DNA of 64,000 nt from an uncultured Bacteroidales bacterium (GTDB taxonomy: Bacteria > Bacteroidota > Bacteroidia > Bacteroidales > Muribaculaceae). The stretch covers positions 146,036-210,035 of the forward strand of contig CACZNH010000005.1 in NCBI GenBank assembly GCA_902782465.1. Reading direction: 5' to 3'. The position numbers and the translations under genes were made by a program. The notes beneath the pieces were generated by a model that was not told the DNA's origin, searched no databases, and saw only the letters and a list, made by a program, of their open reading frames with translations. Every line of letters begins with the position of its first letter. The first letter of the stretch is position 1. Positions 53,701 through 61,705 of this stretch are shown piece by piece.

Positions 53701-54673
53701 ATGGAATTTCGGCGACAACACCGGTGACGACCGCGCCCTGGGTGGCATCTCGACTGGCGTGGCTGGCGGTACCCGCTGCGTCAACGTCTATGCCCACCTG
53801 CTGAACACGGGCAAGAAGGACATTGAGAACGTCAACGTTTCCTATAACGTCGAGAAGTACCGCAAGGGCAACAACAGCGCAGGCTTTGCCGTGCAGCTCT
53901 ACTACTCCATCGACGGCCGCAACTGGACCAGCGCGGGAAACGATTTCTACACCTACTTCGCCCCCGATGCCGAGACCATCGGCTATGAGACCGTTCCCGG
54001 TGAGACCGTTCCCGTCAATGCCGTACTCGGCACCAAGCTCTCGCGCGGCTGCGACCTGTATCTGGCATGGAACATCAGCGTTGCCAGCGGTGACGCCGCA
54101 CAGGGTGCCATGGCACTGGCCATCGATGACTTCGCCATCAGCGGCGAGCTGCCCAAGATTCCCGCTTCCGAGCACTACATCTTCGTCAACGACCTGACGG
54201 GCTGGGATGCCCTGGGCCTGTATGCATGGGGTGACAGCGAACTCTTCGGCGCATGGCCTGGCGAGGCCAGTGTGGGCGACTCCATCGTCAATGGCGTCAA
54301 CTACAAGGTCTTCCTGCTGGATACTAACAGTGGCAGCTACCACCTGATTTTCAACAACTGGAACAACGGCCTGCAGTTGCCCGACTATGACATCGTCGCC
54401 GACCGTGACTACTACTTCACCATCACCGCTGATGAGGTGACCGAAGTCAACACCAGCGTTATCGAGAAGGTGGTTGAAGACGCACCGATGATGCAGATTC
54501 GCGGAAAGGTGGCGCTCTATCCCGGCGCGATAACTGTCTATAATATCAATGGCCAGATGGTTGCCGTCGGCAAGGATGCCGTCAGTCTGCAACACCTGTC
54601 ACGAGGCATCTACATCGTGCAGGGCCGCTGCGGCAGCCACGTCCAGACCATTAAAGTCGCCATCGGTTCATAA
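50780..54673 (+). CDS. Very large secreted SGNH-type hydrolase with duplicated flanking domains
   Basis: 1297 residues. Signal peptide (KISTFLFSCAALLALAIGSG, cleavage after AWA). A beta domain (about 30-255) and a CBM26-like module (about 257-340) precede another stretch, then an SGNH-like hydrolase domain (about 595-800) with LSLNNSL (candidate nucleophile S604), a central SHIILQEQSS block and DDRHPT (D768/D769, H771). The beta domain and CBM26-like module recur at about 895-1130 and 1133-1215 (APRTVG, SNAKNGTWNF, GFAVQLY, LYLAWNISVASG are shared). It ends with a type IX sorting-like tail (VYNINGQMVAVGK..LSRGIYIVQ). Likely surface glycan deacetylase or esterase; inferred. Confidence 0.8.
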   Translation: MTKISTFLFSCAALLALAIGSGNAWAQNALQLTPDAVQVTQDFDSMWDSEAQAATLTMPQGWRVERQMSAPRTVGSFASAATQVMYTGGTSLASNAKNGTWNFASSSVPSDCSVGGLSTTVDGGTRCINVMTCLHNAGDEAITKLSLDYDIEKYRDGDNPAGFAVQLYVSTDGISWTGAGEDFYNYFAPDAATAGAAVVPISTTAITGKQLKVDVAAGSDLYLAWNISVASGTSPNKAMGLAIDNVVIDATFASQDQSCYIYVEDVTKWAALYLAMDGSTPELPASSAVVNGVTYKVWALDMDGNGHELTFTDNTGNSLITSITADRDHYLCLTKEEVTEITDPESYTGYVDPTRPPFVASGIYLRGEVNSWGAVNEWEFSDEGSGTYVLYDKTLSGAFKVADASWSSACNYGSNGTSAQMGEPYSLVLGTNDNISCGGNTYVCKRIVLTIVDGQATLLLESDDDDTGLTSVYVIGDNNGWNYMDKSGELTLDHDKVFKGQVTMPAVGDGYSHWRIYQRLGMGGVWGAEEDLTGNNTAGTLVKGATGKVSTAPGTYDVTFDLATGEYSLVLAASTPTTMTLQPADVVLVPELPEQVKVLSLNNSLIYYNDQDAVFNGIAEAMGKDANWTKHTLLGKSLKTHWDEGDGVAEDGNPGAKMLVRSEAWSHIILQEQSSLPRTDIETFRANVKRWVDYIREYCPNPNAIIIVPINWAYSGDWENYTAFNATFVKNCQDVALDLGVTLCPVGVAYQDVFEREGSEGTLTWFLDDRHPTLKATYMAAAMEYGLIYGVDPMDITWAPNGMSSDEAAAMRGYASRALGGFTNYVDHTAGQVHYKVTVRDQFGMEIEAPEPVVMTLSDGGELDVNQVFTSNGTNGEFTVTATTGDFTQSANIKVASALTEVVTYPAIELNETTLSASEAFDVMGEDAVATLPEAWRIDRILTAPRTVGRYDQADDQTMYSGGVSLPSNAKNGTWNFGDNTGDDRALGGISTGVAGGTRCVNVYAHLLNTGKKDIENVNVSYNVEKYRKGNNSAGFAVQLYYSIDGRNWTSAGNDFYTYFAPDAETIGYETVPGETVPVNAVLGTKLSRGCDLYLAWNISVASGDAAQGAMALAIDDFAISGELPKIPASEHYIFVNDLTGWDALGLYAWGDSELFGAWPGEASVGDSIVNGVNYKVFLLDTNSGSYHLIFNNWNNGLQLPDYDIVADRDYYFTITADEVTEVNTSVIEKVVEDAPMMQIRGKVALYPGAITVYNINGQMVAVGKDAVSLQHLSRGIYIVQGRCGSHVQTIKVAIGS

Positions 54674-54692
54674 CCCATATTAACCCCATTTC

Positions 54693-54731
54693 AAAATGGC
54701 CGTTCCTTACCCCAGGAGCGGCCATTTTTTA
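54693..54731 (+). terminator. Rho-independent terminator after SGNH gene
   Basis: AAAATGGCCGTTCC pairs with GGAGCGGCCATTTT, followed by T residues. Confidence 0.85.
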
Positions 54732-54807
54732 ATTCTCAACAACATTAAGAGAGATGGATAAAACAAAGTTTTTCATCAGTAATTGGCCATAATTCAATGA
54801 TTTGTTG

Positions 54808-54815
54808 TACCTTTG
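54808..54815 (+). promoter_or_regulatory. -7 box TACCTTTG for acyl-CoA ligase
   Basis: TAnnTTTG match with TTGG 21 bases upstream as a possible -33 element; 44 bases before 54860. Confidence 0.5.
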
Positions 54816-54859
54816 TGAGGATAAGTTGAATTGAAATACATTGATAAAACTATAATCTT

Positions 54860-56479
54860 ATGAGGCATTATCTGAAGAATTTGGAAGACACTGTCCGCAA
54901 TCATTGGACGCAAAACGCCCTGTGTGACTACAATGGCGACAGCTTTACCTATGCCAATCTGGCAACGAACATCGAGCAGATGCGCATCTTCTTTGATGCT
55001 ACGGGAATCACCAAGGGCGACAAAATCGCCCTCTGCGCACGCAACTGCGCCCGATGGGCAATGACCTTCTGGGGCATCAATGTCAACGGCTGTGTGGCAG
55101 TCCCACTCCTGGCCGATTTCCACCCCGACACGGTATCGACCTTGACGAACCACTCCGACAGCGTGTTGCTGTTTGTGGATGACGACATCTGGGCAAAGCA
55201 GAAACCCGAAGATATGCCTAACCTCAAGGCCGCCATCAACGTCAAGGACGGTAGCCTGCTGTGGCATCAGGACAAGGCCGTGGCCGAAGCTTGGGAAAAC
55301 CGAAAGAAGGCATTTGCCGAAAAATATCCCCACGGCATGTATCCCGAACAGGTGTCTTACCCTGGTGACAACGGGGAAGACCTGGCCATCATTAATTACA
55401 CATCGGGCACCACGGGCAACCCCAAGGGCGTGATGCTCACCTACAATGCCATGTCCGATACCGACGATTTCGCCAACTCCCATTTCCCGAACAAGCCCGG
55501 CGAGACTGTCGTGTCGATGCTGCCTCTGGCGCACATGTACGGCCTGGCCATCGAGTTCATTCACCCCAACGTGGATGGCGTGACCGTGTATTTCCTGGGT
55601 AAGACCCCGTCACCCACGACGCTGCTCAAGGCCATGCGCGACATCAAGCCCTATATGGTGGTCACCGTGCCCCTGGTGATGGAGAAAATCTATGCCAACG
55701 CCATCAAGCCCGCCTTGGAGAAGGCCAAATTTGCGCTGACCATCCCTGGTGTGAACAAACTGGTCTATAAAACCGCCCGCAAGAAGCTGATTGAATCCTT
55801 CGGCGGCGGTGTGCGTTGCTTCATCATGGGCGGTGCCGCCCTGAATCCCGAGGCCGAGAGCTGCTTCAAGAAGATGCACCTGCCCTATACCGTCGGCTAC
55901 GGCATGACCGAGGCCTGCCCGCTGCTGGGATATGAGTGGTGGACGAAGTTTGTGCCTGGTTCATGCGGTAAGCCCGTCCACGAGCTGCGCATCGACTCCG
56001 AAGACCCCAGGCACATCCCTGGCGAAATCCAGGCCAAGGGCAGCAACCTGACCATCGGCTACTACAAAAACCCCGAAGCCACCGAAGCCGCCTTTACCGA
56101 GGACGGATGGTTCCGTACCGGTGACCTGGGCGTGATTGACGAGAAGGGCAACATCTTTATCCGTGGCCGCATCAAGTCGATGATTCTGAATTCGTCAGGC
56201 CAGAACATCTACCCCGAAGAGGTCGAAGCGGTTGTGGCCAACTGCCAGTATGTCGAGGAATGCCTTGTCGTGGACCGCGACGGCAAAATCACCGCACTGG
56301 TATATTCCGAGCTGCCCGAGGACATGGACAAGGACACAAGGGCCTCAATCCCCAATCTCATCCGAAATGAGGCCAACAAGTCCCTCCCCAACTACAGCAA
56401 AATCGCAACCGTGGAAATGATGGCAGAGCCCTTCGAGAAAACCCCGAAACGCACCATCAAACGCTTCCTCTACAAATAA
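54860..56479 (+). CDS. AMP-binding acyl-CoA ligase (long-chain fatty acid type)
   Basis: 539-residue member of the ANL superfamily that activates a carboxylic acid with ATP and joins it to CoA. Motifs: INYTSGTTGNPKGVMLTYNA (P-loop), MLPLAHMYGLAIEF, GGAALNPEAE, YGMTEACPLLGYE, GWFRTGDLGVIDEKGNIFIRGR (adenylate Asp and hinge) and the C-terminal Lys in KTPKRTIKRFL. Substrate length cannot be read. Monocistronic; a strong hairpin follows. Confidence 0.92.
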   Translation: MRHYLKNLEDTVRNHWTQNALCDYNGDSFTYANLATNIEQMRIFFDATGITKGDKIALCARNCARWAMTFWGINVNGCVAVPLLADFHPDTVSTLTNHSDSVLLFVDDDIWAKQKPEDMPNLKAAINVKDGSLLWHQDKAVAEAWENRKKAFAEKYPHGMYPEQVSYPGDNGEDLAIINYTSGTTGNPKGVMLTYNAMSDTDDFANSHFPNKPGETVVSMLPLAHMYGLAIEFIHPNVDGVTVYFLGKTPSPTTLLKAMRDIKPYMVVTVPLVMEKIYANAIKPALEKAKFALTIPGVNKLVYKTARKKLIESFGGGVRCFIMGGAALNPEAESCFKKMHLPYTVGYGMTEACPLLGYEWWTKFVPGSCGKPVHELRIDSEDPRHIPGEIQAKGSNLTIGYYKNPEATEAAFTEDGWFRTGDLGVIDEKGNIFIRGRIKSMILNSSGQNIYPEEVEAVVANCQYVEECLVVDRDGKITALVYSELPEDMDKDTRASIPNLIRNEANKSLPNYSKIATVEMMAEPFEKTPKRTIKRFLYK

Positions 56480-56502
56480 GAAAACCAACATTCCAATATA
56501 CC

Positions 56503-56533
56503 AGCAGGGCTTGACTCATGGTCAAGCCCTGCT
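56503..56533 (+). terminator. Hairpin after acyl-CoA ligase
   Basis: Perfect 13-bp stem AGCAGGGCTTGAC/GTCAAGCCCTGCT with a 5-base loop, no T run. Confidence 0.65.
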
Positions 56534-56562
56534 CTATTACTTAAAGACATCTCAACTTGTGG

Positions 56563-56623
56563 GCGGATGCCTATCAGAAAACTCAGACTAATCAGTTGTT
56601 TGTTTTGCTTTCGTAGGCGATGG
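56563..56623 (-). repeat. Gene-end element (GGCATCCGC type) with short comM-like flank
   Basis: Read on the minus strand: CAAACAACTGATTAGTCTGA..TTTCTGATAGGCATCCGC. The flank at 56609-56623 (TTTCGTAGGCGATGG on the plus strand) matches comM sequence beside the copy at 58711-58749. Lies just past the SulP stop. Confidence 0.65.
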
Positions 56624-56626
56624 CGT

Positions 56627-58333
56627 TTACTGGTGTTCCTTGAGGTATTCGACACAGGCTTCGAAGGTGTCGAAGGTCTGGTCTTCGGGGAGTACCTCGG
56701 GAATAATCTCCAGGCTATGCATGATATAGTTGGGTTGCGGCTGGATGATGGTCATCAGTACGCGTATACCCTTGGCCTGCAGGTCTTTGATGGCGGTTTC
56801 CATCGCATAGGCGCCAGACTGGTCCATGAAGCTCACGCGCTTCATACGGATAATGACGGTGTTGACGTCGTCGGGCACATCGTGCATCACGCGCTGGAAG
56901 CCCGTAATGCTACCGAAGAAGATGGGACCTTCGAGACGTTGCACATAGATGGACTGACGCATCTTTTCGGTGAGTCCCGACTCGTCTTCCCAGGGCTTAT
57001 TCTTATCGAAGTCCTCCAAGCTCACGCCGCTGAATTGTTGCTCGGCGTGGTCGCCAGCACGCTTCATGAAGAGTACGCAGGCGATGACCATGCCGATGCC
57101 GACTGCGGTCAACAGGTCAACGAAGACGGTCATGAGGAATACCACAATCAGCACAAAGGCGTCGGCTCTGGGGATGTTTTTCAAGTCCTTGAATCCACGG
57201 AAATCGATGATGCCCCAGCCCACGGTGATGAGGATACCAGCCAATACCGACAGGGGCACATACTTGACAACGCTGCCCAAGCCGAGCAGGACGGCCAACA
57301 GCAGCAGCGAATGAATCATTCCGCTGAGCTGTGAGCGTCCACCAGCCTTCACATTCACAACGGTTCGCATGGTAGCACCTGCACCGCCGATGCCGCAGAA
57401 GAGGGCGGCGATGGCGTTACCAATGCCTTGACCTATCAGCTCCTGATTGCTATTGTGCTTGGTCTTGGTGATGTTGTCGGCCACAACCGAGGTGAGCAGC
57501 GTATCAATAGAGCCCAAACCGGCGAGCGTGAGACCCGGCAGCACGGCTTGCTTCAACGTCAGCATCCAGTCGATGCTGCTCAGGTCGATGCCCTCTTTGG
57601 CAAAGAAGGGCATGGGCAGTCCTGCAGGAATTTCCCCTATGGTCAGGGCCGCGTCGATGCTGGCAAAAAGCGACACGATGGTCATGACAATGAGTGCCAC
57701 GAGCGTGGACGGAATCTTCTTTGTCAGTCGTGGGAACAGGACGATGACAGCAATCGTGCCCAAACCGAGCAGCAAGGCGGGAATATTCACACCATGAGCC
57801 AGATTTTCAGGCAGTTGGGCAAGCATATCGACCACCAGGACGGGCGATTTCAAGCCCATCAACGGATAGATTTGCTGCAGGATGATGATGACGCCGATGC
57901 CGCTCATGAAACCCGACAAGACGGGATATGGGATATACCTGACGTACTTGCCGATGCGGATGATGCCGAAGAGTATCTGGAACAAGCCGCAGAACAGTCC
58001 GGCCAACGCCATAGCGATAATCACAGCCGAGAAATTGCCCTGTGACGATGCCCAAGACGCGCTCACCAGCGAGGCGGTGATGACGGTCATCGGACCGGTA
58101 GGGCCACTAATCTGGGAATGCGTTCCGCCGAAGAGCGAGGCGAAAAAGCCCAACATCGTTGCACCAACAAGGCCGGCCAGCGCACCCATCGAAGCAGCGG
58201 CAGGATGGTCAATGCCGCCAAACGCCTGGATACCGAATGCCAAAGCCAATGGCAAGGCAACGATGCCTGCCGTGATACCTCCGAAGATGTCACCCTTCAA
58301 GTTGCTTGTATTAATGATGGTTTTCATAGTCAC
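56627..58333 (-). CDS. SulP family anion transporter with STAS domain
   Basis: 568 residues. The membrane part (to about 430, roughly 12-14 segments) begins with GDIFGGITAGIVALPLALAFGIQAFGG and has the SulP signature block LFGGTHSQISGPTGPMTVI; the C-terminal STAS domain (about 450-565) contains TVIIRMKRVSFMDQSGAYAME. Carries sulfate, bicarbonate or another small anion, probably with Na+ or H+; the ion cannot be told. Monocistronic with a -7 box at 58422-58429. Confidence 0.93.
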   Translation of the reverse strand: MTMKTIINTSNLKGDIFGGITAGIVALPLALAFGIQAFGGIDHPAAASMGALAGLVGATMLGFFASLFGGTHSQISGPTGPMTVITASLVSASWASSQGNFSAVIIAMALAGLFCGLFQILFGIIRIGKYVRYIPYPVLSGFMSGIGVIIILQQIYPLMGLKSPVLVVDMLAQLPENLAHGVNIPALLLGLGTIAVIVLFPRLTKKIPSTLVALIVMTIVSLFASIDAALTIGEIPAGLPMPFFAKEGIDLSSIDWMLTLKQAVLPGLTLAGLGSIDTLLTSVVADNITKTKHNSNQELIGQGIGNAIAALFCGIGGAGATMRTVVNVKAGGRSQLSGMIHSLLLLAVLLGLGSVVKYVPLSVLAGILITVGWGIIDFRGFKDLKNIPRADAFVLIVVFLMTVFVDLLTAVGIGMVIACVLFMKRAGDHAEQQFSGVSLEDFDKNKPWEDESGLTEKMRQSIYVQRLEGPIFFGSITGFQRVMHDVPDDVNTVIIRMKRVSFMDQSGAYAMETAIKDLQAKGIRVLMTIIQPQPNYIMHSLEIIPEVLPEDQTFDTFEACVEYLKEHQ

Positions 58334-58421
58334 ATAGTTATAGAATCGTTAATAGCTTCTGCTAACGAGGCTGCCCACCCCTTTTCACTTATCGCAGGCT
58401 CCTCATTTCCGATAGCAAATG

Positions 58422-58429
58422 CAAAGATA
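58422..58429 (-). promoter_or_regulatory. -7 box TATCTTTG for SulP gene
   Basis: Minus-strand TAnnTTTG match 89 bases before 58333. Confidence 0.5.
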
Positions 58430-58611
58430 CAAGGATTATTTCAAATGACCATTATCTAGGGGGACCATAATTAACTCCCACGGTTTACACATTTCACAAA
58501 AACCCCAAACAAGCCAACCCATTACAATAGTCAAATAAATTGGCTAAATTTGCATATTCAATAGGCTTATTAAGGAAAAAAGGGACGGTTCTTTATCAAG
58601 GTGTGAAAAAC

Positions 58612-58790
58612 CTACAAGAGGCTGGTGCCCAGGTAGGTGGGGCGGTCGAGGTTGCGGTAGCCGATGGCTTCCATGATGTGGTGGTCGAGGACGTAGGCGG
58701 TGCCCTGTGCGCGGATGCCATCAGAAATATCAGACTGATCAGTTGTTTGAAATCCTTTCGAGGTAGGCGATGGTGCGGGGGATTTTGATG
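58612..58790 (-). pseudogene. comM: comM (YifB) 3' fragment, copy 1
   Basis: Bases 58612-58707 encode, on the minus strand, [20 protein letters not shown] followed by PTYLGTSLL and stop, the C-terminus of the Mg-chelatase-like ATPase ComM/YifB. The fragment is split by a 49-base insert (58708-58756) and resumes at 58757-58790 with KIPRTIAYLE, matching [10 protein letters not shown] of copy 2. Everything upstream is missing. Substitutions relative to copies 2 and 3 show it is not a recent duplicate. The flanking 58334-59155 stretch otherwise holds only the SulP promoter, a tRNA-like remnant and AT-rich sequence. Confidence 0.8.
58708..58756 (-). repeat. Gene-end element inserted in comM copy 1
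   Basis: Minus strand reads TTTCAAACAACTGATCAGTC, then TGATATTTCTGATGGCATCC and GC. Same element as at 56563-56602 and 40481-40518; here it splits comM sequence. Confidence 0.7.
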
Positions 58791-58979
58791 CAAATGTGGC
58801 ATTTGTTTCAAGATTACCTCAGTTGGAGATATATCTACATCTATTTGCAGCTTTATCAAGATAAAACAACAATAGTCTATCACAATAAACCTTCTAAATA
58901 ACTGATAATAACCATTTTGTCTTATTCATACAAGATAACTTAAAAACCCTACTGCTTATCCAAATTCATGGCATAGTAC

Positions 58980-59029
58980 GTCCATTGGTAGGGCATCATC
59001 TTCCCAAGCTGAGGGCCGCGGGTTCGAGT
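58980..59029 (+). pseudogene. Truncated tRNA-Gly (CCC)-like remnant
   Basis: From the D stem (GTCC..GGGC with ATTGGTA loop) through an anticodon arm with loop TTCCCAA (anticodon CCC; one stem mismatch) to the T stem GCGGG and T loop TTCGAGT. The 3' half of the T stem and the acceptor are missing, and the sequence changes abruptly after 59029. tRNA genes are common attachment sites, so this may be a relic of integration. Confidence 0.55.
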
Positions 59030-59124
59030 TTAGATGGCAAAAGGAATCTAGATATTTATATTTACTAAAACAACTTTATCATAAAATTATTAATAAAATA
59101 TTTTGATTTTTCAACTAATAAGTT

Positions 59125-59132
59125 TAATTTTG
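59125..59132 (+). promoter_or_regulatory. -7 box TAATTTTG for toxin-antitoxin operon
   Basis: TAnnTTTG match 24 bases before the ATG at 59156. Confidence 0.5.
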
Positions 59133-59155
59133 CGGCATTAAAATATTGTAATATA

Positions 59156-59500
59156 ATGGTAACGAAAGACGAAGTCCAACAATTCTTGAATCAATTCAAG
59201 GAGAAAATAAAGGTCTTTGGAATCATATTCAGAGACGATAGAGGTAAAAATCTGCAAACATTGGCTGAATTAGAAATTACTCCAAAGTATCGTGAATCGG
59301 TCATTGTCAATCTTGAGGTCAAAGATTATTCAGAAGGGCTATTAATTGATACGCTTAACCAATGTGGGGAAATGTGGGTCTTCGGAAAAGATGTAAAAGG
59401 GCAAGAAGTCTATATTAAGATTACCCTAGGCAAAGGTTTAAGTGCCATATGCATCTCTTTTCACATTGCAGAACACCCAATGAATTATCCATTTAAATAA
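59156..59500 (+). CDS. Putative type II toxin (MqsR-like)
   Basis: 114 residues, AT-rich. Pattern: TPKYRESVIVNLEVKDYSEG, then GEMWVFGKDVKGQEVYIKIT and ICISFHIAEHPMNYPFK. The W..F..D..G..VYIKI...ISFH layout resembles MqsR and related RNase toxins with a RelE-like fold; specific residues for RNA cleavage are not assigned. Eight bases before the antitoxin-type gene, as in toxin-first operons. Identification rests on this arrangement and on remembered similarity. Confidence 0.7.
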   Translation: MVTKDEVQQFLNQFKEKIKVFGIIFRDDRGKNLQTLAELEITPKYRESVIVNLEVKDYSEGLLIDTLNQCGEMWVFGKDVKGQEVYIKITLGKGLSAICISFHIAEHPMNYPFK

Positions 59501-59508
59501 ACAACGAT

Positions 59509-60495
59509 ATGCAAAGTCCATTTACTGGAGGTCACGCTACACTCCGCCAAGAATCAGCCGAACTGACTTTTCGCAAAGAAAAGTTCCAATATGTGCATCA
59601 ATTCTATGAGTGTGATGAAACCAAAGAGCGTTTCACCACAACAGCATTGGACGAAGTAAATATCGGCCAAGTTTATAATCAATACCGCTCAAAGTATGGC
59701 ATTCCATTTCCTGACGAGATCAAGCATGTTCGTCAACGTTATGGCCTATCCGCTACCAAGATGTCTCAGATTTTGGGATTTGGCGATAATCAATATAGGC
59801 TTTATGAGAATGGTGACATGCCGAGCGAAACAAACGGAAAGATATTAATGTCAATTCAGAATCCACTGATTTTTGAGAATTTTGTCATCAATGCGAAAAA
59901 CCAGTTTGATGAACAAGATTATGCAAAGATTCTCGAAAAGGTTAGAGCGATTAAAGCAGACAAAAACGAACTATTGATCAAGAACTATATTTTCAATGGC
60001 ATACGCAGGGATATCTTTAATGGATATGCTACGCAATCCATCAGTAAACTAAAGAACATCATTTTGTTCTTTATCGAAAAATTTGATGGTGCATTTTATA
60101 CCATGATGAATAAACTATTGTTCTATACTGATTTTTATAGTTATAAAACCACGGGTAAGGGGTTGAGTGGTTTGTCCTATAAAGCCATTCAGCATGGGCC
60201 TGTACCAATGCGTTGGGATCGGATATATAGTTTCTATGACGAAATTCAGCCAGAGATTATCCATTTTGATTCTGGTGTTGAAGGTACGAAACTTACATCT
60301 ACCCTTTCTCCCGACCTTGCTGAATTCACCGAAGACGAACTCAATATTTTGGAGACCATTTATCAGCGTTTTAAATCAGAAAACTCAACAAAAATTTCTG
60401 AGATTAGCCATAACGAAGAAGCTTGGCAAACGTATGTTGACAGTGGTCAAATGATCCGCTTTGATATGGCATTTTCACTGAAAGCCATTTTATAA
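59509..60495 (+). CDS. Putative antitoxin: HTH plus Panacea (SocA/DUF4065) domain
   Basis: 328 residues. An N-terminal MqsA-like lead without an obvious zinc site, an Xre-type HTH (HVRQRYGLSATKMSQILGFG then NQYRLYENGDMPS, about 75-110), and a C-terminal Panacea/DUF4065 domain (about 190-300) with MNKLLFYTDFYSYKTTGKGL, GLSYKAIQHGPVPMRWDRIY. Panacea domains neutralise many unrelated toxins (PanA/PanT systems). The HTH makes autoregulation of the operon likely. Follows the toxin gene by eight bases. Confidence 0.8.
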   Translation: MQSPFTGGHATLRQESAELTFRKEKFQYVHQFYECDETKERFTTTALDEVNIGQVYNQYRSKYGIPFPDEIKHVRQRYGLSATKMSQILGFGDNQYRLYENGDMPSETNGKILMSIQNPLIFENFVINAKNQFDEQDYAKILEKVRAIKADKNELLIKNYIFNGIRRDIFNGYATQSISKLKNIILFFIEKFDGAFYTMMNKLLFYTDFYSYKTTGKGLSGLSYKAIQHGPVPMRWDRIYSFYDEIQPEIIHFDSGVEGTKLTSTLSPDLAEFTEDELNILETIYQRFKSENSTKISEISHNEEAWQTYVDSGQMIRFDMAFSLKAIL

Positions 60496-60506
60496 CTATA
60501 TGAGAA

Positions 60507-60917
60507 ATGACAAATATCAGGTTTAATAGCAATAACGATGTAATACGTTTCCTTGTTGAACACAATTTGGACCAACAGAAAGTGACAGCAGAAGCTTTTT
60601 TAGACGCAATTTCTAAATTCGGAGATGAGAATGCTAAAGACGTTGCTGAATTTGTAAAAGTCTCTAGCCAGTCTTCTGAAATACTCTCACTATTAGATTT
60701 CGCCCTTGCTTCTATCTGCCATAGGCCATTTCCGATAAGAGAAACCACATATGATTGTGGATTAGATGGTATTCGTGATATTAATCAACACTATATTGAT
60801 AAAAAGGTGAAGACACAAGTGGAGAAAAATGGTGCTGAAGTCTGTAACTGGTTACATTGGTTTTGGCTTCGGTTCCCGACCAAACAAGAACTCATTAAGA
60901 TGAATCTGCTTTACTAA
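60507..60917 (+). CDS. Unknown protein linked to the toxin-antitoxin operon
   Basis: 136 residues starting 11 bases after the antitoxin stop, so probably co-transcribed. Mostly helical, with FLVEHNLDQQKVTAEAFLDAI, LLDFALASICHRPFPIRETT and a Trp-rich C-terminus (NWLHWFWLRFPTKQELIKMN). No signal peptide, membrane segment or motif recognised. AT-rich like its neighbours. It could be a third component of the operon or passenger cargo. Confidence 0.6.
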   Translation: MTNIRFNSNNDVIRFLVEHNLDQQKVTAEAFLDAISKFGDENAKDVAEFVKVSSQSSEILSLLDFALASICHRPFPIRETTYDCGLDGIRDINQHYIDKKVKTQVEKNGAEVCNWLHWFWLRFPTKQELIKMNLLY

Positions 60918-61369
60918 ACAACCAATATGTATTTCAGTTGTCAAATAGTATTTGACAACTGAAAGCGTGTTAATTAATTGTCTCTCAATGCAAATATCGC
61001 ATCTGCTCTTGCAGGTGGTAAAAAACTACAGGCTGTTGCCCTGGTAGGTGGGGCGGTCGAGGTTGCGGTAGGCAATGGCTTCCATGATGTGGTGGTCGAG
61101 GACGGCGGCGGTGCCTTCGAGGTCGGCGATGGTGCGTGCGACTTTGAGGATGCGGTCGTAGGCGCGGGCAGACATGTTCATGCGTTCCATGGCGTCGCGT
61201 AACTTTTCTAATCCGGCGGCGTTGGGTTCGGCGTATTTGTGGAGCAGGGATGGGGTCATCTGGGCGTTGCAGTGGATGCCGGGTTCGTCCTTGAAACGGC
61301 GCTCCTGGAGCATCCTGGCGGCAATGACGCGCTGGCGGATGGCGGCACTGGGTTCGCCTGGGGCCTTAG

Positions 61370-61450
61370 ATGACATTTGCCTACGGCTTCTGTTGGCTAC
61401 GCCTCGGCAATCCTCAAACGAGTTTGGTATTGCTCTCGGCTTGCACAACA
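61370..61450 (+). repeat. Hairpin element inserted in frame in comM copy 2
   Basis: Plus strand has TTTGCCTACGGCTTCTGTTG, GCTACGCCTCGG, an inner hairpin GCAAT..CAAAC/GTTTG..ATTGC, then CTCTCGGCTTGCAC and CAACAG. Constant segments match the nadK copies. Both stems differ in sequence but stay paired (CTGTTG with CAACAG outside). Adds about 27 codons to the comM frame without a stop. Confidence 0.75.
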
Positions 61451-61531
61451 GTTGGTCAAAATCGACGGGTTGGACCTCAATCTGCAGGTCGATGCGGTCG
61501 AGCAGCGGGCCCGAAATCTTGCTCATATTAC

Positions 61532-61705
61532 GGTGGGCTCAATCAATTAAATGCAGGTGAGATCATTGCTTGGCTGATTTTGTTTTCTATCGGCATCTGT
61601 TGCGTTAAAGACTTGCAACATAGATATCTATGCTGCTTCATCCTTAACTTCACATCTGCTCGATATAAAGTCAAAATCAACTCAAGTTAATTGATAGAGC
61701 CCACC
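61532..61705. mobile_element. 174-bp MITE-like insertion in comM copy 2
   Basis: Ends are 19-bp inverted repeats, GGTGGGCTCAATCAATTAA (61532-61550) and its complement at 61687-61705 with one mismatch. The inside is AT-rich with no ORF and interrupts ComM between VCNEYQRTQ and MSKISG. No clear target-site duplication is seen. Confidence 0.75.

Noticed and set aside
52577-54595. 672-residue open frame on the minus strand
   Set aside because: Antisense shadow of the SGNH gene; no motif, signal or homology-like feature.
58540-58788. 82-residue plus-strand frame as a gene
   Set aside because: It is the antisense of comM fragment 1 and the gene-end element.
61026-61526. 166-residue minus-strand frame as an intact small gene
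   Set aside because: It is the C-terminal third of comM; its first Met is internal (YMSKISG-type) and the frame includes an inserted hairpin element.
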